From Nereocystis luetkeana (Eukaryota; Sar; Phaeophyceae; Laminariales; Laminariaceae), in assembly GCA_031213475.1 (NCBI GenBank), contig JARUPZ010000005.1, positions 8,986,988 through 9,050,987 of the forward strand: 64,000 nt of DNA, in the 5' to 3' direction. Under the pieces are notes generated by a model that was not told the origin of the DNA, ran no database searches, and saw nothing but the letters and a program-made list of their open reading frames with translations. Every line of letters begins with the position of its first letter. Position 1 is the first letter of the stretch. Positions 53,881 through 64,000 of this stretch are shown here, piece by piece. A program made the position numbers and the translations under genes.

Positions 53881-54591
53881 TGTTTACAGGTGTCGACCTT
53901 CTATCTGGGGACGGAGTGGTACATCCGTACCCACGAGAATAAGAATGGTTGGGATCAAACCCCTCGGTCGGTCGTCCCAGAAAAAAAAACACACACACAC
54001 ACACACTTCAAAAACAATATATATATATATATTTTTTAAAGCAACGCTTGTTTTTCATATCCTATCGCTGAAAGCGCGAGAGAGCGAGTTGCCAATGCCA
54101 ACATTGAAATTTGATAGACGGAAATCGACGAGCGGCGGGAAGGCTGAATGAACCGAACCCTCTGCGAGATAAATATTGAGGCATGTACCGGGGGGGGGGG
54201 GGGGGGAGGAAGGCCCCCGTGACCACGGCTTGCTGCCCGAGAAGGCACAGCTGAGGGTAAAAACATGTTCCACGAGTTCAGCTTGGAAACTGGCCGTGAT
54301 GGGAAATAGTCTCGATTAAACGCGCCGGTATGGTATGTTGCACCAGGTGCTTCTTACGCACGATACGTAGTGCCTGGTACGTGATGTCACGCCTGTGCGG
54401 AAAGGTAACAAGGACCGTCGCGTTGTGAACATGGAACACCCGAGCGTCCTCCATACCTTTCCATTCAGAGCGAGCGGTACACACAAGGGTAGAGGTCCCC
54501 TCTGTAGAGCCGGCAACGGTATGCGCCAGCCAACAACACCGGCACTATTGCAGCGGCAACCGACACTAATTACTCCGCACACTGCCACTCG
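53881..54591. other. Gene-free stretch
   Basis: It holds an AC run at about 53990-54006, a TA run at 54020-54032 and a G run at 54190-54207. No gene is recognised. Confidence 0.45.
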
Positions 54592-54688
54592 TTAACCCTT
54601 TTAGAACTGCGGTCCCATTTTGGGGACAAACCACCCAAAACCCAAGAAGTTTGTCCCCAAAACGGGACTCCGGTCCTAAAAGGATTAA
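54592..54688. mobile_element. MITE family B, complete
   Basis: It runs from TTAACCCTTTTAGAACTGCG to CCGGTCCTAAAAGGATTAA, 97 bp with TTAA edges and the usual GGGGACAAACCACCC centre. Confidence 0.92.
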
Positions 54689-54761
54689 CACCATCTGCGC
54701 CAAGCGATTGCACAGGCGTTATTATAGCCCCATAGAGGGACCACACCTGTACGGAGGCCTC

Positions 54762-54869
54762 TTAACCCCATTAGTCCTGCAGTCCCGAGTTGGGGACAGA
54801 CCATACTAATTCCAAGTGCTATGTCCCCACATTATCCCCCACACGGGACTGCAACACTAAAAGGGTTAA
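54762..54869. mobile_element. MITE family B, complete, diverged
   Basis: It runs from TTAACCCCATTAGTCCTGCA to GCAACACTAAAAGGGTTAA, 108 bp. It lies only 73 bp after the previous copy. Confidence 0.9.
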
Positions 54870-56392
54870 CAACGACTTTCACGATCGGTCTTTCAAAGCT
54901 TCTTCGGGCTGCTGAATGGTCACGAACGTCGGGCTAGGAAACACTTCTGACCGAACTACTGCTTGCCGTGGAACACAAACTTGCGAACTGCGGACCGAGA
55001 TGTGTCTCCTCGTACCAATAGCTGAGTATATGAACTCCCGGACATTTACGAATCCACCGCTGAAGAACCCGTCATTCAGCAGTTTTCAGGTGTGCTGCTT
55101 GGTCTGCGTGTGTGCATGCCCCCAGTCACGCAGCCCGTAGCGTGAGGTTCGTTCAACCACGTAACTTGATCTGAAACTTTTTTGCTTGATCTTTCCTCTC
55201 CATGATAGGAAAAAGAGTCGGCACAGAACACGGGGCGAGCTCCTAACGCCCTCGGAGAAACTGAAACAGGTTCCCGCGAAGACATGAAGACAGCGACAAC
55301 CCGACACAACGGGACAGCAACCATCTCGAGCAAACATCTCCATGTACGACGGTTCGTCAGCAAGAAACGAGCACGGGCGTACGGCTGACGTCATCCACGC
55401 TAACAGCCGACCAGTCCACACTGAAACATAGTGGTTGCGGTTACAGCAAGCGTCCCGTCACAGCATTTTGTTCCGAAAAAAAAAAAAAACTGACGACGTC
55501 GGTTACGCCCCCTCCAAAGTGTAGTTATCAAGCGAAACCAGTAAAAAGTACCGGTACACAACTTTGATCTCGAGAGCCCACCAGTTGCACTGGGGGGGGA
55601 AAAAACAAAACGCGTGCGAGCCGTACGACACGTAACCGAAAGCGTATCAACGTCAATGACACTTGCTACTGGTATTGGTTTGTCGGTCTCGTGTCTCCTC
55701 ACATTAAATAGTAATACTTATTTCCACTCGCCGAGTTGTTTTTCCTTGCTGACTATCATACCAGGTGAGTAAAACCCTTATCGACAGATACACGAGCGTG
55801 CACGTACGTCGTAGCAGTATTTTTGTTTTTTGCGCTGAACGGAGAAAAAAAAGCGGACGTCCCACACCAGGAGGAACATCAGAACAACGGGGCGCCAGGA
55901 CGGCGGAGGGCCATCAACATGGCACCATCGCATCAGGACACGAATTTTCACAGGGTGCCGGTGTGGCCCGGTGTCCCTAGTACGCAGCAAAAACGTGTTT
56001 CAGTATCTGTGTCCTTCAGTTTCCTGCTGCTACGTGGAAGTAAGCTCGGAGTCAAGAGGCGACGTACTCCGAGCACCTACTCGTTTTGCAGTAGATAGAC
56101 AGACCACTGCTACGAACAGGCTCTAAAGTCACGAGGTCACGAGCACTCGTGTGCACCTGCCTGCAGGAACAGAGCAACCTAACTTGCATTTCAAAACCGA
56201 GAAGTGAAAAAAAAAAAAAAAAAAAAGGAAGGCGCCACTCGGCACTAAATCGTGGCGAGTGGAGAAAAAATTATCTCGTCGCTATCGTTCCACAGACGCA
56301 CCGCTCGGCGTATTCAGCACGCCCTCCCCGGTGTAGATAAAATCAGGTTGGAAATCCGTCCCAAAGGGGTGGGAGTGTTATCTTAAGACCGA
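54870..56392. other. Gene-free stretch
   Basis: A runs occur at 55476-55490 and 56207-56226. No gene, MITE or tandem array is recognised. Confidence 0.4.
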
Positions 56393-56915
56393 CTATTATG
56401 GGAGATTATTTCTGGGTTCTTCAGGAATTGAGTTTTTCGGCCAAAATAATACCAGGTACGCGTGTTACTCGGCGGGACAGTGAAAAAACACCTGCAGCCT
56501 CCGCAGGATGCTCCCCCGAGTTTTCCGAGAGATTTCTTAAACAGTTTTCCGTTTCTACAGAGTCTTAGGATTTGTTTTTCGGCGCAGACAACCAGTATTT
56601 CACTAGAGGGTCAAAAACAAGATTGCCATTTGTCAGAACTAGACGCAGAAATAATGGAACTTCGAAGCTTTTTTTTTGGTGAAGTACCATAGCGTCCTCA
56701 GAACTTGCAATATGGCCGAACAGTCAAACTACGACTGCTGTAGAGAAACGGAATACTGCTCAAGAAAGCTCTCGGAATACTACAGGGGGGCATCCTGAGG
56801 AGTCTACCGGCATTTTTGAACGCCCCGCTGAGTAAAATCGCGGGTTTTCGGCAATAAAAAAACCAACTAAAACTCAACAACCCTTCCATTTTTTCCCATA
56901 ATAATTGGTCTTGAG
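56393..56915. mobile_element. Fold-back element F2, ~520 bp with long imperfect inverted arms
   Basis: The left end CTTAAGACCGACTATTATGG faces the right end CCATAATAATTGGTCTTGAG. Arms of about 180 bp give similar peptides on opposite strands (SFPRDFLNSFPFLQS and SIPRAFLSSIPFLYS). TACCAGGTA at 56450 sits in the left arm only. Confidence 0.85.
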
Positions 56916-57016
56916 CGGGCGTGTGTGTGTTTTTCCCCTTTTTCATTCATCACTTTCGCCCTTCTTGTATCTCTCCTTCCTACTTGTGACTCAGATCTGG
57001 GGTCACACAATAATAA

Positions 57017-57125
57017 TATTACGGGGGACCATAGTTAATAGGACCAAATATTGCTAGTAAAAATTGTCAAATATATAGGTTTTCATGTGTACCATAGGTC
57101 CTATTAACTACGGCCCCCCGTAACA
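57017..57125 (-). mobile_element. MITE family A, copy 6
   Basis: TATTACGGGGGACCATAG is at the left and CTACGGCCCCCCGTAACA at the right, with the core in minus orientation (GGACCAAATATTGCTAGTAA). Confidence 0.92.
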
Positions 57126-58074
57126 GTAGGCTCTTCTTCCCCCCTCCCCACTACGAGGCGTGTTCGTCTCGAGTTCGTTCGTTACCGGGTTATTTCCTAC
57201 GGGGAGGGCGGAGGGGGGGGGTGTGCTAATCTTGCCTGCACATAGTGCACGTCTCCGGGGAAATCTCTTGAGGCGGATCTCGTTTCTTGCCGGCTTCTTT
57301 TTTTCTTAGCGAACGAATGAACTCTGTGCGTTTGCTCTACAAACATAGCGGGAGGTTGCTGCACCGGCGAAGACGTCAGAGGGAACACTACCAGATACAC
57401 ATACATATAGACGCACCCACTCCTTGAACTCTCCTGCTTCATATGTTGTCCTCATATACGGACTGCTGTGCATATATATACCCCACATGAGGCCATGTAA
57501 AACCCGTAGCACCCGCGATCGAGGTATCACACAAAGCCACAGCGTGGAAAGATGAGTTTCGACCAAAAATCCTCGATCTCGAAGCGGTTGCTTTTTATTT
57601 CATTTTTTATACCAGTATATCAATATAAACATACGTACGGCCTGGGCTGAACATGGGGGTGCCCCTGCTGCAACACCTACAGAGCATACCGCGCCCACAG
57701 CAGTCGTCTGTATGGCATACCAGCACCTGGTGGGGTAGCGCTCCCGCTGCTTTCAAACATGTAGCAATTTGTAAGACAACTCTGAAAACCTGCACGCCTA
57801 GCAGGACGCGCGATCGAACTGTCGCACCAAGCTCGGCAAAGACGATTTCGAGAGTAATTTTTCGATCTCACAGCTTCCGTTGTCTTTCGAAAATATATAT
57901 ATAAATACGTATATATAACAAATACCAGGTATATCATCATTCGCGCGTTGCTGTAGAGATAGATCAACAGATGCACAACATTTTCATTTCTTAACTCTTG
58001 TCTCGCACTCTCCGTGCCTTTGTACCGCGTCCATCTCATGCGAAACAAATCCATGCGCATACGAAGTCTGCTGC
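57126..58074. other. Gene-free stretch
   Basis: TACCAGGTA lies at 57923. No gene is recognised, and the frames are short and without domains. Confidence 0.4.
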
Positions 58075-58182
58075 TATTACAGGGGACCATAGTTAATAGG
58101 ACCTATGGTATACATAAAACCTATGTATTTAACCATTTTTACTAACAATATTTGGTCCTATTAACTATGACCCCCCGTAATA
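58075..58182 (+). mobile_element. MITE family A, copy 7
   Basis: TATTACAGGGGACCATAG is at the left and CTATGACCCCCCGTAATA at the right, 108 bp. This is close to the family consensus. Confidence 0.93.
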
Positions 58183-58298
58183 GCACATACCGCAGTAGAT
58201 AGGCACGATATCCCCGGTACCAGGTTGTAGGGTTACATAAAGACAACAGACACAGTAGTTGAGGTTATCGCATATTCGAGAAAACTGCTGGCCCACAC

Positions 58299-58407
58299 TA
58301 TTACGGGGGACCACAGTTAATAGAACCAAATATTGTTGGTAGAAATGGTCAAATATATAGGTTTTAGTGTATACCACAGGTCCTATTAACTATGGCCCCC
58401 CGTAATA
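58299..58407 (-). mobile_element. MITE family A, copy 8
   Basis: TATTACGGGGGACCACAG is at the left and CTATGGCCCCCCGTAATA at the right. It lies 116 bp after copy 7 and in the opposite orientation. Confidence 0.93.
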
Positions 58408-58478
58408 CGAGCACGAACTGCTGCTGTGTCGTATGTAGGAGACACGGGGCATCAACAATCGATAAGGCTAACCAATGG

Positions 58479-58593
58479 TTGATCCGGGGTGCAGTCCCAA
58501 TTGGTGGACAAAACCACTCAATTTCTGAGCAGTTTGTCCCCGCAATGGGACTGCGTTTTTTTTTTTTTTTTTTTTTGCCCTGAAAGGCGTTGT
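58479..58593. mobile_element. MITE family B, diverged, with a T run
   Basis: GTGCAGTCCCAATTGGTGGA and CAGTTTGTCCCCGCAATGGG match the family. A run of about 22 T interrupts the right arm. Confidence 0.65.
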
Positions 58594-58596
58594 AGC

Positions 58597-58705
58597 TCAA
58601 CCCTTCTAAGAACTGCAGTCCCGTTTCGGGGAAAAGCCAGTCAAACTCCAAGTAATTTGTCCCCAATTGTCCCCACAACTCGGACTGCAGTGCTAAAGGG
58701 GTGAA
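58597..58705. mobile_element. MITE family B, complete, diverged
   Basis: It runs from TCAACCCTTCTAAGAACTGC to GCAGTGCTAAAGGGGTGAA, with the centre CAGTCAAACTCCAAGTAATT. It abuts the previous copy. Confidence 0.82.
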
Positions 58706-58823
58706 GAGCCCCTCCGTAACTGCACCCACCGTTTGGGGGACAAAGCCCTTGGTTTTAGTTCTGAAAGGGTCGTCAGCGGAGAGGGTCGTCAGCGGAGAGG
58801 GTTAACGTACAACAACAGCAGTG

Positions 58824-59109
58824 GTGGCGGTCGGGCTATGGTGATAAAAATCGTCTCGTACACCACCCAGACAGCAGTGTTTCTGTCTTCCCCCGGCCCT
58901 ACTCTCGAAGGAGTGGCAAGCTACGTACCCTCTACCCTTTTGCTGTGCAGAGATCGATCAACAGACGTGGCGGTCGGGCTATGGTGATAAAAATCGTCTC
59001 GTACACCACCCAGACAGCAGTGTTTCTGTCTTCCCCCGGCCCTACTCTCGAAGGAGTGGCAAGCTACGTACCCTCTACCCTTCTGCTGTGCAGAGATCGA
59101 TCAACAGAC
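58824..59109. repeat. Recent tandem duplication of 143 bp
   Basis: Two copies start at GTGGCGGTCGGGCTATGG (58824 and 58967) and run to GATCGATCAACAGACG. I see one base difference, so this is the youngest duplication in the window. Confidence 0.95.
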
Positions 59110-59271
59110 GCAGAATAATTTCCTTTTTTTGTCTCTTGTCTCCCGTCCGTGGCGACAGAACTCGTAGGCATCTCTCATCTCGCCAGGTGAAGGCCGGGCC
59201 AGTGAGAGCGGTATAGGCGGCCTACGAACTAAAAAGAACTAGGTTTCGTACGAGTATGTTGGACTAACAAC

Positions 59272-59368
59272 TTAACCCCTTGAGAACCGCAGTCCCGTTT
59301 TGGGGACAAACTACTTGAAATTTGAGTGGTTTGTCCGCAAAACGGGACTGCGGTTCTAAAAGGGTTAA
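59272..59368. mobile_element. MITE family B, complete
   Basis: It runs from TTAACCCCTTGAGAACCGCA to GCGGTTCTAAAAGGGTTAA, 97 bp, near consensus. Confidence 0.93.
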
Positions 59369-59641
59369 CGCTTGGGCTCACTTTTTAGGGAGTGGGGGGG
59401 GGGGGGGGGGGGCGCTACGTACGACAATTGGATCAAGAAATCGTGCATTAGCGGCGAGCTCTGCACTGCTGTCTGTACACACCCTACAACTCTGGCCCGC
59501 AATATAAGGACCTTTTTAGACATCAATATGAAGACCAAGCTGTCCTTCCTTTGACGCTCAGAGCGGAATCTCAGACTACCTTTCTCTTCGTTGGCGGGGG
59601 CCTATATAATATAACACACCGGGTGATATATAACAACACAC

Positions 59642-59772
59642 TATTACGGGGGACCGCAGTAAATAGGACCAAATATTGCTAGAAAAAATAGGTAAATATA
59701 TACCTGGTACCTGGTAGTTTTTTGTGGGTACCATATGTCCTACCAGGGTATTTACTATGGTCCCCCGTAATA
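59642..59772 (-). mobile_element. MITE family A, copy 9 (three added CCWGG-type blocks)
   Basis: The copy has normal ends (TATTACGGGGGACCGCAG and CTATGGTCCCCCGTAATA). Inside, AAATATATA is followed by CCTGGTA twice before the GTTTTTT stretch, and TCCTA is followed by CCAGGGTA before TTTAC. These account for its extra length over the ~108-bp family norm. Confidence 0.92.
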
Positions 59773-60824
59773 GGGGGATAATTTAACACACGCCCTGTGT
59801 GCGCGTGGGCTGAATTTCTTGAGGCTATCTTCTCCAAAACCAGGACGTTGTTCGCACGCAACGAAAAAAGGGGCGGCCTCGGAGAGGTCTCGTCTCGAGA
59901 GATATTTCCACAAGATAAGACACATCGCTCGGCGTTTTTTTCTCTTTCTCCCCATTGTCGAGAAAAATTAGCTTGACCGGCTATATAAGACCCGTTTGTA
60001 CTATAATTATAATACCAAACGTAGCTGATATTCCCGGTCAGAGTGGTACGGTAGTATGGTGGGAAAAATAAATACCGATGTGCCTACATATAGACACGAG
60101 GTCGTTCAGATGCTCTCGGGGACCTAAGAGGTAAAATATGTCGAAATAAATCGACGGCGGTGGCAGCATCGGCCATACACGATGCATGTTGGTCAGTGTT
60201 CAGAGCTCGGGCTATTCGGGGGTATATAGGGGGTGGGTGTGTTCGGAGTGCAACGCAACCCGTGTTGGATACCACATACCAGTAGGAAGCTTCAGAAATA
60301 CAAAACTTTCGACACATACATACATCTCGAACGTGTTTTTTCGCTCCACATATCCCCTGTTATCCTGTCACCGCCGTGATTTCTATGCAGATATAGACCG
60401 AAAGCTTCGATCGATCTATCAAATATTGAACTACGGGTAGCTTCTTCTGCTCATCGGTATCGTATCATATCTTATCGTTTCGAACTCTTAACATCGTTCG
60501 ATGTCCAACATTGCGAGTGAACGTAAGGTGCAGCTACAGCAGTAAGGCGGACCTGGTATGTATCACCATGCGCGCAGATTGGGTGCATATAATGGCACAA
60601 TAGTCAGTTCCGCCGTCGGCTACTTGATACCCAGCCACTTTCGCAAGCTGCGTCGTGAATCGTCCGTCCGAGCAAGTCGAGACGAGATCTCTTCAAAAGC
60701 CTTAACGTTCAAACCCCTATTTTTTTTTCGGGTTAAAAACCGGCTCGGATTTTCAACCCTGGGTTTTTGTCATCTCAACTATCCTCGGTACCGCACCTGA
60801 CACTACTGTTTGTTTGCACCCTGG
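59773..60824. other. Gene-free stretch
   Basis: No gene is recognised. A relative of one arm of the 49805 hairpin occurs near 60028. Short frames at 60186-60440 and 60558-60800 have no domain. Confidence 0.4.
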
Positions 60825-60988
60825 TATTACGGGGGACCATAGTTAATACGACCTACGGTATACATAAAACCTATATATTTACCCATTTTTACTAGCAATA
60901 TTTGGTCCTATTAACTATGGTCCCCCGTATATAATTAACCATTTTTACTAGCAATATTTGGTCCTATTAACTATGGTCCCCCGTAATA
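60825..60988 (+). mobile_element. MITE family A, copy 10, right end duplicated
   Basis: A complete copy (TATTACGGGGGACCATAG to GGTCCCCCGTA near 60929) is followed by a second copy of its last ~50 bp (ACCATTTTTACTAGCAATAT ... CCCCCGTAATA). Confidence 0.92.
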
Positions 60989-63899
60989 CACCCTACTATA
61001 AGGTGTGGGTCGGAGGTTCTCCGCTAACTCCACCAAAAAAGTGGAGCAGATGGCGAGGTGCCGCTGTTCCCTCCTTACATAGACTACTACAATTAATAGT
61101 CTACCTCGTACAGCAGAAACCACGCCTGGTTCATCCATCCTTCCTGTATATGGTATATATTATACCAGGTATATATATATATACTTCGTATAATATATAC
61201 CAGGTACCAGGTATATGTGTACCGGCATATCGGAGCGCCAAACAGCCACAACGAACCGCATCACCGAAAAGGAGATAGGGGAGCTTTCTAGAAATATAGG
61301 AATTTCGACAATGTTTGATGCTTGACGAAGGAGATGACAAGAAAATAATATAAGAGTGTTTGCGAACAAGTGTCTTCAGAAATTCAATCACCTTCCGCTT
61401 CCCTTCATGGATCTTGGTGTGTTTGCGGACGAGGTGAACCAAATCCTGAAGGCGACGCCTCCGACATTGAGGAGGCAAGCGAGGACGTGCGGCAACGCGG
61501 CAAACAAAAATAAAAAAGAACAAGCCAACAAACAGCGTGTGAGTAGCAACGGCAGCCCAGCAACGGTATCGGCGGCAGAGTTGACAGCAGTGCCGCCACC
61601 GCCATCCCACGACCGCAAGCAGCAGCACAGCAAGCGGCAGCTAGCTAGCGCTAGCCGCAGCTAGGGGCAGCATCAGCTTGAGGAACAAAAACAAACAGCA
61701 TCAGCACTAGCACCAGCACCCGCTTCCATTTTTGCATTTTTCGACTGCTGCTGCTGCTGCTGCGCTCGGCCTACGTGCACCACAGCGCCGGCGCGCTCCG
61801 CTCCGCCGTCCCCGCCGCCTGCGCTGCTGCCGCTACCGCGAGTATGGTGGAATTGAAACGATACACAAGCTGCCATGCTGTCGCGCTCTACAGGCAAAGT
61901 GGTCCGAGCACGAGTACGAGTACGACTCCTTTCGGGACGACACATCCTCCACGACACCAAGCGAACGCGTACCGAAGCAGCGGGCCGACGGCGGTCCGCT
62001 GGCACAATCCAACGTCGATCGTCCGCCTTATACTCCAGCTACAGTACACCTGTCGAGCCTCAGTGCTCCCAGCGGTTGTCGTGTTGCGATAGCAAGCAGG
62101 ATGGTGCGTGGAGGCATGGAAGGTGCTTGGTGCTGAGAAGCCAACGACATGGGGAAAAAAAACCGTACCGTACATTTCGTCAAATTCCTAACCTTCGCTA
62201 CGTAAAAGTACTTTTTTGGCAATTTTTCGAGAATTGACCTCAAAATCCTACCTTCGGTATTCATTTCGAGGAAAGGAAGCAACAACAAAACACACACTTC
62301 CGCAAACACTGCAGCAAAATATTATAAAGGCATTATACATATATATGAACATCATGAATACTAAGCGACGAGTTGATATATACCGGTATATTATATATAT
62401 TATATATATATATATATATATATGTATACCTGGTATACTGCACTATAAATACTGCTGCAATTCCCGGTACTCTGCAAGTATTTGCGTACTTCCCACCTAC
62501 CAGGTATTATAATACCTACCACCAGGTACGTACTAAAATACCGGTCGAGCCAGGCATTTACAGTTTACACGAAAGTGCTTCGCGCTTCGCGTCCCTCGCC
62601 TGCGCGCCCGCGGTAGGGATGAAGCACACGTGGCGTCCCTTGTCCCCGTCATCTACAGATAGGTGTGGCTACGCGGAGCCTTCCCCGCTATGTTTTTTTT
62701 TGTAAATAATTTTCTCAATTTCCGCCGAAATAAAAAACCAAACACGGTTTTCGGCTCATTTTGGCTTTTTGAAAAAAAAACTGGAATAGGCTTGGGGGGA
62801 AAAAAAAACCCGGCAGACACCGAAAACACATTTTTTGCCCGGGTTGTTTTACCCCAAAATCGGCCTTTTCGGCCCTTTCGGCAAAAGCCGGCGGAGGCTC
62901 AGCCTAGGTGTGGCGCGGTAGCACGTATCGAAGGTTGTTTACGTTCTCATATACCATACGTATGACGTCAGGGTACGCCACGGCGAGACGACGCTATTAT
63001 TAATAGTAATCGCTAATCGCTATGTTCGTCGCGCTGTGCGAGTCGGCACAATGTCGTCACGACTAACGGTATATAGGTGCCGCTAGCCAACTAACCTCAA
63101 GTTGGTCGGCAAGTCGCCTTGGCAGAGCCAACAGATAGCCAGGCGACTTGCCTGGTTACTTACTGTACGGTAGATCTCGGGGTCGCGCACCGCCGCCGAT
63201 TATTGTTAACAGCAGTCCCTACCAGAAACAGCAGTATCGGTAAACCTCGAAACGATTTATTCACTTCGGCTTCGCGAGTTCTTGCCCCCCCCGCGAGGAG
63301 GGGCAAAAAATGCCTACGTATCATGGCGTGTGTGTGTGTGTGTTTTTTTTCTTTCTTTTAGTCGTCACTTTTACTTTCCAGCCTATAACTCGTAGGAGGT
63401 TATACCCTCAGAGATCTTACAAGCCGTGGTCACAGGCGTCGTCCCTTCTCCCCCCCGGTACGTACCTTTATTTTTAGTCGCGCTGAGGGTTCAGCATTCC
63501 CACTGCTCGTCGGTTTTCATCGAGTGTAGCCAACTCACGGTCTCGCGCTTTCCGCTAATAATCCATTTTTTCGTGCAAGAAAAAGTCCCTACGAGCATGC
63601 ACACGGTGAGACTTCAACCCACGAAATTGATCTTAGGCACGCGGACCACCTATCAAGCCACCGGGGACGCCGGCTGCTAGTTGCAGTAGTATTAAAAGGC
63701 TAAATTAATAGCTCGTGTACGTTAGGGTTGTACCCCTTCCAGAAAACAACCTCGGGGGTACTCGCCAGTTTTGGGGACCGAGAATTGTATCGCATTCAGT
63801 ACGTATGTAATACCAGAAAACATAAAACATATAAAATTATACGTCATGATAAAAAAGTAATGATACCAAAAGCCGTACGTACGATGTATCACGGGGGTC
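60989..63899. other. Gene-free stretch with microsatellites
   Basis: TACCWGGTA motifs lie at 61163, 61198, 61205, 62427 and 62498. A CTG run lies at 61746-61763, a TA run at about 62393-62424 and a GT run near 63330-63345. Overlapping frames on both strands at 61356-62237 are Ala/Arg/Ser-rich with no domain, so I do not call a gene. Confidence 0.45.
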
Positions 63900-64000
63900 T
63901 TAACCCTATTAGCACTGCAGTCTCGTTTTGGGGACAATTGGGTACAAATTACTTGGAATTTGAGCGGTTTGTCCCCAAAACGGGACTGGAGTTCTCAAAG
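63900..64000. mobile_element. MITE family B, cut by the window edge
   Basis: It starts TTAACCCTATTAGCACTGCA, continues through GGGGACAATTGGGTACAAAT and TGAGCGGTTTGTCCCC, and reaches GGAGTTCTCAAAG at the last base. The closing TTAA lies outside. Confidence 0.88.

Larger units (their letters stand above)
1155..62506. repeat. Dispersed 9-bp motif TACCWGGTA (about 25 copies)
   Basis: The 9-mer TACCAGGTA, or its reverse complement TACCTGGTA, is scattered through the window. Copies start at 1155, 2905, 5906, 24709, 31646, 32994, 43862, 43869, 49787, 50528, 50641, 50692, 51003, 52074, 52788, 56450, 57923, 59701, 59708, 61163, 61198, 61205, 62427 and 62498, among others. By chance about 0.5 would be expected in 64 kb. 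Compared with sister MITE copies, those at 5906, 52074, 59701 and 59708 are extra CCWGGTA blocks placed directly after a TA that all copies share. The pattern is therefore a CCWGG core with a duplicated TA. An excision footprint of a TA-targeting transposon is the simplest reading, but that is inference. Confidence 0.85.

Noticed and set aside
56462-56946. Similar ORFs on both strands
   Set aside because: They are the two arms of fold-back element F2.
61356-62237. Cluster of ~100-130-residue ORFs on both strands
   Set aside because: They are Ala/Arg/Ser/Gln-rich and overlap each other around a CTG run. No frame stands out as coding.
1-64000. tRNA, rRNA or spliceosomal RNA genes
   Set aside because: I looked for the tRNA B-box (GGTTCGANTCC) with a pairing arm and for conserved rRNA words and found none convincing. 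A covariance-model scan would settle it.

Overview
The window is eukaryotic repeat DNA. It holds three LTR retrotransposon fossils, about ten copies of one small TA-flanked MITE, about a dozen copies or parts of a second TTAA-flanked MITE, two long fold-back elements, a ten-unit satellite, many minisatellites and long homopolymer or trinucleotide runs. I recognised no convincing host gene, rRNA, tRNA or CRISPR array. Low gene density, many nested elements and C/G-run microsatellites suggest a large, repeat-rich genome, possibly a stramenopile such as a brown alga or diatom. That placement is an inference of low confidence.

Layout. 1-10,070: intergenic DNA with low-complexity tracts, MITEs (one inserted inside another at 5815-6020), a 32-bp minisatellite (6395-7034) and a ~204-bp satellite (8045-10068). 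10,070-13,331: relics of an element encoding a tyrosine recombinase on the minus strand, with direct repeats. 13,336-25,293: a Ty3/gypsy element with matching LTRs and a GAGG target duplication, sitting in the middle of that relic. Its parts include a repeat-rich 5' region, Gag with a zinc knuckle, a NADAR (YbiA-like) domain ORF, protease, RNase H, and an integrase tail carrying chromodomain-like and Tudor/agenet-like segments. 25,298-30,050: dispersed and degenerate minisatellite repeats. 30,055-42,983: an outer Ty1/copia element (AATGA target duplication) interrupted by a second Ty1/copia element (33,003-38,272, GACTA target duplication) and holding a fold-back element. 42,989-64,000: non-coding DNA dense in MITEs, microsatellites and diverged tandem repeats.

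Two observations stand out. First, a NADAR-family domain, known as an ADP-ribose/NAD-linked N-glycosidase fold, lies between gag and protease of the gypsy element, which suggests captured cargo. Second, the 9-mer TACCWGGTA (W = A or T) occurs about 25 times where about 0.5 is expected by chance. In three MITE copies it is visibly an added CCWGGTA placed after a TA, like a transposon excision footprint with the TA duplicated. I know of no described family that accounts for it.
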